Below, piece after piece: positions 46,687 through 55,152 of a DNA stretch of 64,000 bases (positions are counted from its first letter, which is position 1; every line of letters begins with the position of its first letter). This DNA comes from Saccharothrix espanaensis DSM 44229. GTDB taxonomy: Bacteria; Actinomycetota; Actinomycetes; Mycobacteriales; Pseudonocardiaceae. Both the position numbers and the translations under genes were made by a program. The DNA lies in assembly GCF_000328705.1 (NCBI RefSeq), contig NC_019673.1:6696001-6760000 (forward strand), in the 5' to 3' direction. The notes below the pieces were generated by a model, which did not search any database, had not been told where the DNA came from, and was given only the letters and a program-made list of their open reading frames with translations.

Positions 46687-47375
46687 CACGCCTCCCCCGG
46701 CAGGCGAGTCGCGGGCACGAGACGTTCGACGCGGTCGGCCAGGTCGCGGAACGCCCGGTCGAACGCGTCCGGGGTGCCCACGGCGGCCGGATCGGGCACC
46801 GACCAGTGCAACCGGTCGGCACGCTCCTCGCCCAACTCCTCGTGGGCGTTGTCGCACACCGCCACGACCAGGTCGTCCGGCTGGAGCACCTCGTCCAGGT
46901 GATGCGTGCGGGCACGGGCCAGCGACAGCCCATGTGAGCGGGCGGTCTCCACCGCCAACGGGTGTACCCGCCGGGCGGGTTCGGTTCCCGCGCTCGCGAC
47001 CGGAACCCGGCTGCCGCGCTTCCACAGGGCGGCGGCGAGCTGCGAGCGCGCCGAGTTGTGACTGCACACGAACACCACCCGTGGCACCCGCCGCAGACCC
47101 CGGGGAACGAGATCGGCCAGCACGGCGGGACGCAACCGCAGGTAGGTGCGGCGGTGGTCGGCTTCCGACCGGGACCGCTCCACGACACCGGCCTGTTCCA
47201 ACAGCTTCACGTGGTGCGCCAGCAGATTGCTGGGCAGGCCCAGCGCACGGCCCAGCTCGCTCGGCGAGGCATCACCCAGCAGCAGCAACTCCACCACGGC
47301 CAGCCGGGCGGGCTCACCCAGCGCCGCGTGCACCCGCGCACGGGCGACCAGATCGAGCGACCAGTCAGTGTTCAT
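46686..47375 (-). CDS. ArsR regulator fused to LMW phosphatase/ArsC-like domain
   Basis: A 229-residue fusion. Residues 1-95 are an ArsR winged helix (HAALGEPARLAVVELLLLG, ELGRALGLPSNLLAHHVKLLEQAGVV, wing EADHRRTYLRL). Residues 98-225 are an LMW-phosphatase fold with VFVCSHNSARSQ (Cys104, Arg110). The DNA-binding half has no cysteine, so the normal thiolate As(III) sites are missing; sensing may pass through the fused domain. No ribosome site lies before the ATG at 47375, and the operator starts 3 bases upstream, which fits a leaderless transcript. The stop overlaps the MIP gene start (ATGA). Confidence 0.9.
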   Translation of the reverse strand: MNTDWSLDLVARARVHAALGEPARLAVVELLLLGDASPSELGRALGLPSNLLAHHVKLLEQAGVVERSRSEADHRRTYLRLRPAVLADLVPRGLRRVPRVVFVCSHNSARSQLAAALWKRGSRVPVASAGTEPARRVHPLAVETARSHGLSLARARTHHLDEVLQPDDLVVAVCDNAHEELGEERADRLHWSVPDPAAVGTPDAFDRAFRDLADRVERLVPATRLPGEA

Positions 47376-47377
47376 TG

Positions 47378-47395
47378 AGTCAATGGTGATTGACT
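47378..47395 (-). promoter_or_regulatory. ars operon operator
   Basis: AGTCAA (47378-47383) and TTGACT (47390-47395) are inverted arms with a 6-base spacer, 3 bases upstream of the arsR start. The length and AT-rich arms fit an ArsR dimer site. Confidence 0.65.
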
Positions 47396-47610
47396 GAGCA
47401 TCCGGCGTCAAGTGCGGGATCCCGCGCGCGTGCGAGGGTGTTCTTCCTCTCTTTCGCCGACCCACCACCGGATCCGCCGGCCGGTGACGCACCGGCCCAC
47501 CGGCCGCGTCGACGCACGTCACGGGTGACAACCCCGACCGGGGAAGGCCCGACGAACCGTCATCGGCCGGTCGCCCAGGGTGGAATGCCGGAATTCATCG
47601 GGTGTCGAAA

Positions 47611-48777
47611 ATGGGTACGATCGAGCCGGTGAAGATCCTCTTTTCGAGCCTCGGCTCGCACGGGCACACCTATCCCCTGCTACCCCTGGCGATCGCGGCG
47701 CACGAGCACGGCCACGACGTCACCTTCGCGACCACGCCCGACTTCGCGCCCGCGGTCGAGCGGCACGGCATCCGGCACCTGCCGGCCGGGCTGGGCATGC
47801 GCGCGGCGGTCACCGAAGCGACCGCGGTGGGCGCCGACGACCCGATCGTGCCCACCGACGTCGACCAGGAGCTGATCCTGCGGGTGTTCGGCTCGATCCT
47901 GCCGCGCCGCAACTTCGCCGACCTGACGCCGTACCTGGAGCGGTCGCGGCCGGACCTGGTGGTGCACGAGCTCGCCAACCCCGGCGCGGGCCTGGCCGCG
48001 CGGGTCGCGGGCATCCCGGCGCTGTGCCACGGCTTCGGCCGGATGTGGGAGTCGGACCTGCTGGAGGCGCCGACGCCGTTCCTGGAGTTCTGCGCCGAGA
48101 TCGGCGTCGACGTGCCCGCCGAGCACCCGATGGTGCTGGGCAACCCGTACCTCGACGTGTGCCCGCCGTCGGTGCAGGACAAGAAGTTCCTGGCGGCGGT
48201 GGACGCCATCGCGCTGCGGCCGGTGCCGTTCGCCGAGCCCGGCGACCTGCCGGACTGGGTGGTCGCCCACGATCAGCCGCTGGTGTACCTGACGCTGGGC
48301 ACCGCGTTCGGCAGTTCCGACGTGCTGCGCACGGCGATCACCGGGCTGTCGGAGGTCGAGGGCACCCGGCTGCTGGTCGCGGTCGGCCCGTCGGTCGAGC
48401 CGGGGATGCTGGGCGAGGTCCCCGAGCAGGTCACCGTGCTGCCGTGGGTGCCGCAGGCGGACCTCTTGCGCTACACCGATCTCGTGGTGCACCACGGTGG
48501 CAGCGGCACGACGTTGGGCGCCTTCGGCGCGGGCCTGCCGCAGCTGGTCCTACCGCAGGGCGCGGACCAGTTCAGCAACGCCGAGGCGGTGCTCTCGCAC
48601 GGGCTGGGCGACCGGCTGGTGGGCGACCTGGTGACCTCCGGGGCGATCGCCGACCGCGCCCGCCACCTGCTGGTCGACCCGGCGGTGCGGGCCGCCGCCG
48701 GCACCGTCGCGGCCGAGGTCGCGGCCATGCCGTCACCGGCCGAGGTCGCCGCCCGGCTGTCCGAGTACGCCCGCTAG
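47611..48777 (+). CDS. MGT-type glycosyltransferase
   Basis: A 388-residue GT1 (GT-B fold) glycosyltransferase of the macrolide-glycosyltransferase type. N-terminal acceptor part: KILFSSLGSHGHTYPLLPLAIAAHEHGHDV. C-terminal nucleotide-sugar part: LPWVPQADLLRYTDLVVHHGGSGTTLGAFGAGLPQLVLPQGADQFSNAEAV, with the HHGGSGT motif and the D/Q pair. It moves a sugar from a UDP- or dTDP-sugar to a small hydrophobic acceptor, often to inactivate an antibiotic. ATG at 47611 and GTG at 47629 are both possible starts; neither has a strong ribosome site. There are no polyketide genes nearby, so detoxification is more likely than biosynthesis. Confidence 0.85.
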   Translation: MGTIEPVKILFSSLGSHGHTYPLLPLAIAAHEHGHDVTFATTPDFAPAVERHGIRHLPAGLGMRAAVTEATAVGADDPIVPTDVDQELILRVFGSILPRRNFADLTPYLERSRPDLVVHELANPGAGLAARVAGIPALCHGFGRMWESDLLEAPTPFLEFCAEIGVDVPAEHPMVLGNPYLDVCPPSVQDKKFLAAVDAIALRPVPFAEPGDLPDWVVAHDQPLVYLTLGTAFGSSDVLRTAITGLSEVEGTRLLVAVGPSVEPGMLGEVPEQVTVLPWVPQADLLRYTDLVVHHGGSGTTLGAFGAGLPQLVLPQGADQFSNAEAVLSHGLGDRLVGDLVTSGAIADRARHLLVDPAVRAAAGTVAAEVAAMPSPAEVAARLSEYAR

Positions 48778-48844
48778 TCCACCGCTGTTCCGCGGCTCCT
48801 GGGGTGTGGCCGTTTCGCCGCGGAGGTGTTCGACCGTTCCGGGA

Positions 48845-48870
48845 CGCGGGCATGAGCGATCATGCCCGCG
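48845..48870. terminator. bidirectional hairpin between MGT gene and gntP
   Basis: CGCGGGCATGA (48845-48855) and TCATGCCCGCG (48860-48870) form an 11-base stem with the loop GCGA, 7 bases past the gntP stop and 67 bases past the stop of the convergent glycosyltransferase. Confidence 0.75.
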
Positions 48871-48877
48871 CACCGCG

Positions 48878-50233
48878 TCAGACGACCAGGTCGACCAGCA
48901 GCACCAGCAGCAGACCGGTCACCGAGATCAGCGTCTCCATGATCGACCACGTCTTGACGTTCTGCCCGACGGTGAGTCCGAAGTAGCCCTTCACCAGCCA
49001 GAAGCCGGCGTCGTTGACGTGCGAGAAGAACAGCGAGCCGGCCCCGATCGCGAGCACCAGCAACGAGGTCTCGGCCGGGCCCAGGGTGGTCACCAGCGGC
49101 GCGAGGATCCCCGACGCGGTCACCGTGGCGACCGTCGCCGAGCCCGTGGCCAGCCGGATCAGCACCGCCACCAGCCAGGCCAGCAGCAGCACCGACAGGC
49201 CGCTGCCGGCGACCCAGTCGGCGATCAGCTTGCCGATGCCGGTGTCGATCAGGGTCTGCTTGAACCCGCCGCCGGCGGCCACGATCAGCAGGATGCCCGC
49301 GATCGGCGGCAGCCCGGACTCGACGGTCCCGGCGATCTGCCGGCCCGTCATCGCCGCGCCGCGGCCGAGCGTGACCATGGCGACGAGGACCGCGATCAGC
49401 AGCGCGATCACCGGCGTGCCCAGGAAGTCGAGCACCGCCCGGACCGGGTTCCCCTCGGCGGCCACGATGTCGGCCAGCGCCTTGCCCATCATCAGCACCA
49501 CCGGCAGCAGCACGGTGGCCAGCGTGACGCCGAACGACGGCCGGGGCTTGGCGTCGTCGCGCTGCTCGCCCTCGAACAGGGCCGGCGCGGGCACGTCGAC
49601 CCAGCGCGCGGCGAACCGGGCGAACAGCGGCCCGGCGACGGCGACCGTGGGCACCGCGATGAGCACGCCCAGGCCCAGGGTGATGCCGAGGTCGGCGTTC
49701 AGGGCGTTCACCGCGACCAGCGGACCGGGGTGCGGCGGGACCAGGCCGTGCATCGCGGACAGGCCGGCCAGCGCCGGGATGCCCAGCCGCATCAGCGGCA
49801 GCCCGGAGCGCCGGGACACCAGCAGGATCACCGGCATGATCAGCACCAGGCCGATCTCGAAGAACATCGGCAGCCCGATCAGCGCGCCGACCACGGCCAT
49901 CGCCCACGGCAGGGAGCGCGTGCTGGAACGGCCGATGATGGTGTCCACCAGGGTGTCCGCGCCGCCGGTGTCGGCGAGCAGCTTGCCGATCATCGCGCCC
50001 AGCGCGATCAGCGTGCCGACGCCCGCCGCCGTGTCGCCGAAGCCCTTGGCGAAGCTCGCCACGGCGGTGTCCATCGACAGTCCCGCGATGGCGGCGACGA
50101 CCAGCGACGAGATCGTCAGGCCCAGGAACGGGTGGAGCTTGAACCGGGTGATCAGCAGCACCAGCAGGGCGATGCCCACGACGGCGGCGGGTACCAGCCG
50201 GCCGGCGGACAGGGCTTCCAGGGCGACGGTCAT
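48878..50233 (-). CDS. gntP: gluconate:H+ symporter (GntP family)
   Basis: A 451-residue polytopic membrane protein of the GntP family with about 12-14 helices. Conserved blocks include FGDTAAGVGTLIALGAMIGKLLADTGGAD, GLPMFFEIGLVLIMPV, MHGLVPPHPGPLVAVNALNAD and FSHVNDAGFWLVKGYFGLTVGQ. It imports gluconate with protons. Its ATG lies in an ATGA overlap with gntK, so the two are coupled. The divergent FadR-type regulator is the likely controller. Confidence 0.95.
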   Translation of the reverse strand: MTVALEALSAGRLVPAAVVGIALLVLLITRFKLHPFLGLTISSLVVAAIAGLSMDTAVASFAKGFGDTAAGVGTLIALGAMIGKLLADTGGADTLVDTIIGRSSTRSLPWAMAVVGALIGLPMFFEIGLVLIMPVILLVSRRSGLPLMRLGIPALAGLSAMHGLVPPHPGPLVAVNALNADLGITLGLGVLIAVPTVAVAGPLFARFAARWVDVPAPALFEGEQRDDAKPRPSFGVTLATVLLPVVLMMGKALADIVAAEGNPVRAVLDFLGTPVIALLIAVLVAMVTLGRGAAMTGRQIAGTVESGLPPIAGILLIVAAGGGFKQTLIDTGIGKLIADWVAGSGLSVLLLAWLVAVLIRLATGSATVATVTASGILAPLVTTLGPAETSLLVLAIGAGSLFFSHVNDAGFWLVKGYFGLTVGQNVKTWSIMETLISVTGLLLVLLVDLVV

Positions 50234-50802
50234 CTCGGGTGTCCTTCCTCGGCGGTGAGGCAGGTGGTGGCGTCGGCGGTGAACCGGGTGTCGACCACAG
50301 CGCCGATCCCAGCGCCGATCCCAGCACCGACCACGGCGTGGACCAGGGCGTCGACCGGCTGGTCGAGGTCGAGCACCAGGCCGGGCTCGTCCGGCGCGAG
50401 CGGTTCGAGGGTGGCGAACTGGGAGGCCACCAGGCCGACCGGCATGAAGTGGTCGGACCGGGCGGCGACCCGCCGGCGGACCACCTCCGGGTCGCCGGCC
50501 AGGTGCACGAAGCGGACCGCCGGCGCGGCGGCGCGCAGGCCGTCGCGGAAGGTCCGCTTGAGCGCGGAGCAGGTGACGACGCCGCCGTCCGGGTGGGCGG
50601 CGAGCCAGTCGCCGACCGCGCGCAGCCACGGCGCCCGGTCCGCGTCGTCCAGCGGCACGCCGGCGGCCATCTTGGCGATGTTCGCCGGCGGGTGGAAGTC
50701 GTCGGCGTCGGCGAAGGGCACGGCCAGCCGGCGGGCGAGCGCGGTGCCCGCGGTGGTCTTGCCCGATCCCGACACGCCCATGACCACGATCGGCTGCGGC
50801 AC
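50230..50802 (-). CDS. gntK: gluconokinase
   Basis: A 190-residue kinase of the GntK/shikimate kinase fold: P-loop GVSGSGKTTAG at residues 9-19, then FADADDFHPPANIAKMAAGVPLDDADRAPWLRAV and CSALKRTFRDGLR, all family signatures. It phosphorylates gluconate with ATP to 6-phosphogluconate for the pentose phosphate pathway. GTG start at 50802 with GAAGGGAG upstream. The last ~45 residues carry a Gly/Ala/Ile-rich repetitive segment (VGAGIGAGIGAVV) that is not part of the normal fold. Confidence 0.95.
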   Translation of the reverse strand: MPQPIVVMGVSGSGKTTAGTALARRLAVPFADADDFHPPANIAKMAAGVPLDDADRAPWLRAVGDWLAAHPDGGVVTCSALKRTFRDGLRAAAPAVRFVHLAGDPEVVRRRVAARSDHFMPVGLVASQFATLEPLAPDEPGLVLDLDQPVDALVHAVVGAGIGAGIGAVVDTRFTADATTCLTAEEGHPR

Positions 50803-50855
50803 GGTCCGGCTCCCTTCGTCACCGTCGTTCGTGTCGCACAGCGTGAACTATTAAT

Positions 50856-50889
50856 CAGGTTTTTACAACGGTCGGACCGCAAAAACCTG
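50856..50889. promoter_or_regulatory. nested palindrome in gntK/gntR divergent region
   Basis: Outer arms CAGGTTTTT (50856-50864) and AAAAACCTG (50881-50889) are perfect over 9 bases; an inner palindrome CGGTC-G-GACCG (50869-50879) lies inside. The element is AT-rich at the flanks in a GC-rich background and sits between gntK and the regulator gene, so it is a strong operator candidate for the FadR-type regulator. Confidence 0.7.
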
Positions 50890-50943
50890 TTCTTTATCGT
50901 TGAGGTACGCCTGACCAGCCCAATCATGAGAGGATTCGGCCTC

Positions 50944-51747
50944 GTGGAGACCAAAGCGGGGCTGCACGAGACCGTCCTGGACGAGCTGGGCAAGCTGATC
51001 ACGTCCGGCGCCATCCAGCCCGGCGACGTGCTGCGCATCGACGAGCTCGCCGAGCGCAACGGCGTGTCCCGCCCGGTGATCCGCGAGGTGGTCCGGGTGC
51101 TGGAGTCGATGGGCGTGCTGAGCACCCGCCGCCGGGTCGGCGTCACGGTCGCCGGGCGCGCCGCGTGGAACCTGTTCGACCCGCGGATCATCCGCTGGCG
51201 GCTGGACAGCGCCGACCGCGAACCCCAGCTCACGCTGCTGGGCGAGCTGCGCGGCGGGATAGAGCCGGTCGCCGCCGCGCTGGCCGCCGTGCGCGCCACC
51301 CCCGAGCAGTGCGGCGACCTGACCCGGGCCGTGGTGGACATGTCCGTGCACGGCAAGGCCGGCAACCTCGACGCCTACCTCGACGCCGACCTGCTCTTCC
51401 ACCGGACCCTGCTGGCCGCCTCGGGCAACGAGATGCTGGCCGCGCTCACCGGGGTGGTCTCGGAGGTGCTGATCGGCCGCACCCACCACGGCCTGATGCC
51501 GGAGCACCCGAACCCGCTCGCCATCCGGCTGCACGCGGACGTGGCGCAGGCCGTGCAGTCCGGCGACCCGTCCGCCGCCGAGCGCGCGATGCGGGAGATC
51601 ATCGCCGAGGCCACCGACGCGATCGTCCACGAGTCCACTCCGGACAGCCCCGTCGGCACAGTCGGCACCGCCGACGCAGGCACCGCCGACGCAGGCACCG
51701 ACAACGCAGGCACCGACAACGCGGGCAGCGCGCGCCCGACCCGGTAA
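50944..51747 (+). CDS. FadR-type GntR regulator of the gluconate locus
   Basis: A GntR-family regulator of about 267 residues. N-terminal helix-turn-helix: HETVLDELGKLITSGAIQPGDVLRIDELAERNGVSRPVIREVVRVLESMGVL; C-terminal FCD ligand-binding domain with the metal/ligand pattern DADLLFHRTLLAASGN and later histidines. It probably represses gntKP and is released by gluconate or 6-phosphogluconate (inference). The GTG at 50944 has AGAGGA upstream; an ATG at 50926 would add six residues. The C-terminal tail is a degenerate tandem repeat (GTADA twice, GTDNA twice) encoded by a 15-base minisatellite. Confidence 0.9.
   Translation: METKAGLHETVLDELGKLITSGAIQPGDVLRIDELAERNGVSRPVIREVVRVLESMGVLSTRRRVGVTVAGRAAWNLFDPRIIRWRLDSADREPQLTLLGELRGGIEPVAAALAAVRATPEQCGDLTRAVVDMSVHGKAGNLDAYLDADLLFHRTLLAASGNEMLAALTGVVSEVLIGRTHHGLMPEHPNPLAIRLHADVAQAVQSGDPSAAERAMREIIAEATDAIVHESTPDSPVGTVGTADAGTADAGTDNAGTDNAGSARPTR
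51664..51723 (+). repeat. 15-base minisatellite at the end of the gntR gene
   Basis: Two copies of GGCACCGCCGACGCA are followed by two copies of GGCACCGACAACGCA (the last with one change), in frame with the regulator's C-terminal tail, so length changes would not shift the frame. Confidence 0.85.
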
Positions 51748-51777
51748 CGGCCGGACCGCGCGGCCCGATCCCCTGGT

Positions 51778-52878
51778 ATGCGCGTGCTGTTCGCCACCAC
51801 CGCGAACATCGGCCACTTCGGACCGATGGTCCCGTTCGCCCACGCCTGCGCCCGCGCCGGGCACGAGGTCCGGGTGTGCGCGCCGGAGTCCTTCGTGGAC
51901 ACCGTGCGCGGCACCGGCCTGACCTTCGTGCCGCTGGGCGAGCCGACGCCCGGCGAACGCGGCCCGCTGCTCGCCCGGCTGCCCTCCCTGCCCCGGCGGG
52001 AGGCCAACCAGGTGGTGATCCGGGACCTGTTCGCCGGTGTCGACGCCCGCGCCGCGCTGCCTGCGATGGAGCGGGCCGTCGACGGGTTCCGGCCCGACCT
52101 CGTCGTGCGGGAACTGGCCGAGTTCGCCTCGTACGCGGTGGCGCAACGGCGTGGCGTGCGGCAGCTGGAGATCGCCATCGGGCCGGCCGAGACCGGCCGG
52201 GCGGTGGCCGCGATGCTGGACGACGCCCTGGCGGCGCTCGGCTGCGACGACTCCGGCCTGCTCGACACCCCGCTGGCGACCGTCGTGCCGGAACGCCTGG
52301 ACCCCGCCTCCACCCGGCCGACCCGGCGCTTCCGGTACCAGCCGCCGCCGGCGGCCGACCGGGGCGTGCCCGCCGTGCCCGGCGACGGACCGCTGGTCTA
52401 CGCCAGCTTCGGCACGGTCGCCGCCGCGCTGCCGTCGTTCGCCGGGGCGTACCGGGAACTCGTGGCCGCCGTCGCCGGCCGACGGGTCCGGGCGCTGCTC
52501 ACCGTCGGCCACGCCGGCGACGCGCTGGACACCGTCCTGGCCGCCCCGCCGCACGTCCGGATCGAGCGCTTCTGGCCCCAGCAGGACGTGATGCCGCACG
52601 CGGCGGCCGCGATCGGCCACGGGGGCTTCGGCACGACGATGACCGCGCTGGCGCACGGCGTGCCGCTGGTGGTGGTCCCGCTGTTCGCGTCCGACCAGTT
52701 CCTCAACGCCGAAGCGGTGGCCCGGGTGGGCGCGGGCGTCGCCGTCGACTCGCCCGCCGACATCGGCGAAGCGCTGGACACCGTCCTGGCCGACGACAGC
52801 TATCGCCTTGCGGCACAACGACTCGCCGCCGACATGGCCGCGCTGCCGCTACCCGACGCCTCGGTGTTCGAGCACTAG
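51778..52878 (+). CDS. MGT-type glycosyltransferase
   Basis: A 366-residue GT1 glycosyltransferase, GT-B fold, distinct from the one at 47611. The N-terminus MRVLFATTANIGHFGPMVPFAHACARAGHEV and the C-terminal PQQDVMPHAAAAIGHGGFGTTMTALAHGVPLVVVPLFASDQF are typical of natural-product or antibiotic glycosyltransferases. The acceptor is unknown. It begins 30 bases after the gntR stop and may be read from the same transcript; no good ribosome site is seen (only CTGGT before the ATG). It converges with the subtilase gene. Confidence 0.85.
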   Translation: MRVLFATTANIGHFGPMVPFAHACARAGHEVRVCAPESFVDTVRGTGLTFVPLGEPTPGERGPLLARLPSLPRREANQVVIRDLFAGVDARAALPAMERAVDGFRPDLVVRELAEFASYAVAQRRGVRQLEIAIGPAETGRAVAAMLDDALAALGCDDSGLLDTPLATVVPERLDPASTRPTRRFRYQPPPAADRGVPAVPGDGPLVYASFGTVAAALPSFAGAYRELVAAVAGRRVRALLTVGHAGDALDTVLAAPPHVRIERFWPQQDVMPHAAAAIGHGGFGTTMTALAHGVPLVVVPLFASDQFLNAEAVARVGAGVAVDSPADIGEALDTVLADDSYRLAAQRLAADMAALPLPDASVFEH

Positions 52879-52961
52879 GAGGTGTTCGGGGTTCGGATCT
52901 GGCTAGCGCCCGAACGCGTACCCCGCGCACCGTCACCCTCGCGGGTGGCGGGACGCGAGCA

Positions 52962-53018
52962 GCCGGGGACCGCCCCGCAGGGAACGGCCCCCGGCCGACT
53001 GGAGTGTCAAGCTCCAGT
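52962..53018. terminator. double hairpin between convergent genes
   Basis: GCCGGGG (52962-52968) pairs with CCCCGGC (52989-52995) and directly after it ACTGGAG (52998-53004) pairs with CTCCAGT (53012-53018), between the glycosyltransferase and the subtilase stops. A shared terminator for both directions is likely. Confidence 0.6.
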
Positions 53019-53029
53019 GCTCGACGCCA

Positions 53030-54865
53030 CTACAGCGTCAAGGTCCACGTGTCGATCGTGCCGACGTCCGCCCGCGCCACGTCCCGCACGCTGAGCTTCC
53101 ACACACCGTCACGCGCCTCGGACGACAGGTCCGCCGTGTAGGTCGTGTCGATGTTGTCGGCGCTGTCCGACCCGCTGGAGTTCTTCAACCGGTACGCCGT
53201 GCCGTCCGGCGCGACCAGGTCGATCGTCACGTCGCCCCGGTAGGTGTGCTTGATGTGCACCTCGACCTTGCTCGCCGCCGACGCGTTGCCGCCGCAGGCG
53301 GTGAAGGTCACCGAGCTGGTCACCGCCGCGCCGAGGTCCGGGATGGCCACGTCGGTGCCGTTGGTCTGCGGCTGGCAGCCCTCGCCGACCACGTTCCAGG
53401 TGAAGGTGGTGCTGCCCGCGCCGCCGGCCGACGCGGTCGCGGTGGCCGTCACGGTGTACGCGCCGGGCGTGGTGGCGGTGCCGCTGACGACACCGTTGGA
53501 CGCGCCGATGGACAGGCCGGGGGGCAGGCCGGTGGCCGACCAGGTGTACGGCGCGGTGCCGCCGGAAGCCGCGAGCTGGAGGTTCGCGCCCGCGCCCAGC
53601 GGCGTGTTCTGGGTGCCGGGGTTGGCCACGGTCACGCCGCCCACGGTGCCCTTGTTGACGCGCAGCAGGCGGTTGGGGGTGCCGGTGCCGGGGTTGGTGA
53701 CCTTGCCGGTGACGGCCTGGGTGGTGATGGCGGTGTGCACCTCCGCCGGGGTCTTGGCCGGGTTGTCCGCCAGGTACAGCGCGACCGCGCCCGCCACGTG
53801 CGGCGAGGCCATGGACGTGCCGCTCATCGTCGCCGAGCCCGTGTTGTTGCTGTACGACGCGGAGACGATGTTCTGGCCGGGCGCGAACAGGTCGCTGCAC
53901 GTGCCGTAGCTGGAGAACGACGCCCGCGCGTCGGTGTTCGCGGTCGCGGCGACGTTGATCGTCTCGGTGACCCGCTGCGGGGAGTACTTGCAGCTGTCGT
54001 CGTTGAAGTTCCCGGCGGCCACGACGTAGGAGACGCCGGAGCGGACCGACGCGCGCACCGCGTCGTCGAGCACGCGGCTGGGCTCGTTGGCGGTGCCGGT
54101 GTAGAGGCTCATGTTCGCCACGGCCGGCTTGACGGCGTTCGCGGTCACCCAGTCGACGCCCGCCGCCTCGGTGGACACCGAGCCGCTGCCCTGGCAGTTG
54201 AGCACCCGGACGGCCTTGAGCTTGACCTTCTTGGCCACGCCGAAGGTGGCGCCGCCGACCGTGCCGGACACGTGCGTGCCGTGGCCCTGGCAGTCCTTGC
54301 CGTTCTGGCCGTCGGAGAAGGCGTCGAAGCCGAACGAGGCGCGGCCGCCGAAGTCGGAGTGGTTGTAGTTGATGCCGGTGTCGATGACGTACGCGGTGAC
54401 GTTCGACGCCTCGGTGGAGTAGCTGTACTTCTGGTTGAGCGGCAGGGAGTCCTGGTCGATCCGGTCCAGCCCCCACGACGGCGGGTTGTTCTGGTCGGTC
54501 AGCAGCCCGACGGTGCGGTCCTGCTCCACGTACGCCACGGCGGGGTCGGCGGCCAGGCGCTTGGCCTGCTTGGCCGACATGGTGGCGGAGAAGCCCTTCA
54601 CCGCCGCGCGGTAGGTGAAGCCGATCTTGCCGCCGTACCGGTCGACCAGCGTGTCGGCCTCGCCGCGCACGGCGGCGCCCGCCAGCCGGTCGTTCTTCAG
54701 CACGACGATGTAGTTGTCCGGAACCGCGTTCGGCGCGCTCTCCGCGACGATCGGGCCCTCCGGTGCGGCGGTGGCCGCGCCGGGCAGGACGACCGCGACC
54801 GCGACGGCGGCGGTGGCCGCCAGACCGAGGCCGAGGATTCGTCCGGGCAGGGTGGGGTGTCTCAT
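53030..54865 (-). CDS. secreted subtilisin-like protease with P domain
   Basis: A 611-residue secreted peptidase of family S8. Signal peptide 1-34, inhibitor I9 prodomain about 50-120 (NYIVVLKNDR to AYVEQD), catalytic domain with Asp162 (VIDTGIN), His195 (GHGTHVSG), Asn286 (AAGNFND) and Ser351 (SGTSMASPHVAG). A putative Ig-like domain follows (about 420-505), then a proprotein-convertase P domain to the C-terminus (HIKHTYRGDVTIDLVAPDG, GVWKLSVRD). It degrades extracellular protein. AAGGAG precedes the ATG. It is divergent from the TrmB/LuxR-type regulator, which may control it. Confidence 0.95.
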   Translation of the reverse strand: MRHPTLPGRILGLGLAATAAVAVAVVLPGAATAAPEGPIVAESAPNAVPDNYIVVLKNDRLAGAAVRGEADTLVDRYGGKIGFTYRAAVKGFSATMSAKQAKRLAADPAVAYVEQDRTVGLLTDQNNPPSWGLDRIDQDSLPLNQKYSYSTEASNVTAYVIDTGINYNHSDFGGRASFGFDAFSDGQNGKDCQGHGTHVSGTVGGATFGVAKKVKLKAVRVLNCQGSGSVSTEAAGVDWVTANAVKPAVANMSLYTGTANEPSRVLDDAVRASVRSGVSYVVAAGNFNDDSCKYSPQRVTETINVAATANTDARASFSSYGTCSDLFAPGQNIVSASYSNNTGSATMSGTSMASPHVAGAVALYLADNPAKTPAEVHTAITTQAVTGKVTNPGTGTPNRLLRVNKGTVGGVTVANPGTQNTPLGAGANLQLAASGGTAPYTWSATGLPPGLSIGASNGVVSGTATTPGAYTVTATATASAGGAGSTTFTWNVVGEGCQPQTNGTDVAIPDLGAAVTSSVTFTACGGNASAASKVEVHIKHTYRGDVTIDLVAPDGTAYRLKNSSGSDSADNIDTTYTADLSSEARDGVWKLSVRDVARADVGTIDTWTLTL

Positions 54866-55152
54866 CACTGCTCCTTCGTGCAGGGCGCCCGGAACGGCCA
54901 GCCCTCGATGGCCTCGGGTGTTCCGGGCGGGTGAACGAGCGGTGTCCGATCGGACACGGCGAGTATTTGCCGAGCGGAGAGGGCCCGACAAGAGACTTTC
55001 GTACGGTTCCGGCCGGTTCAGCCCCGTCCGGGATGTCCGGTTCCCGACAATGTCCGCAGCCGCCGGCCACCCGGGCGCACCCGACGACCGGCCCCTTGAC
55101 GACACGCGGGCGTCGTCCTACCGTCGCCGCACGTTCGCCCTGCGAGGTGGAG

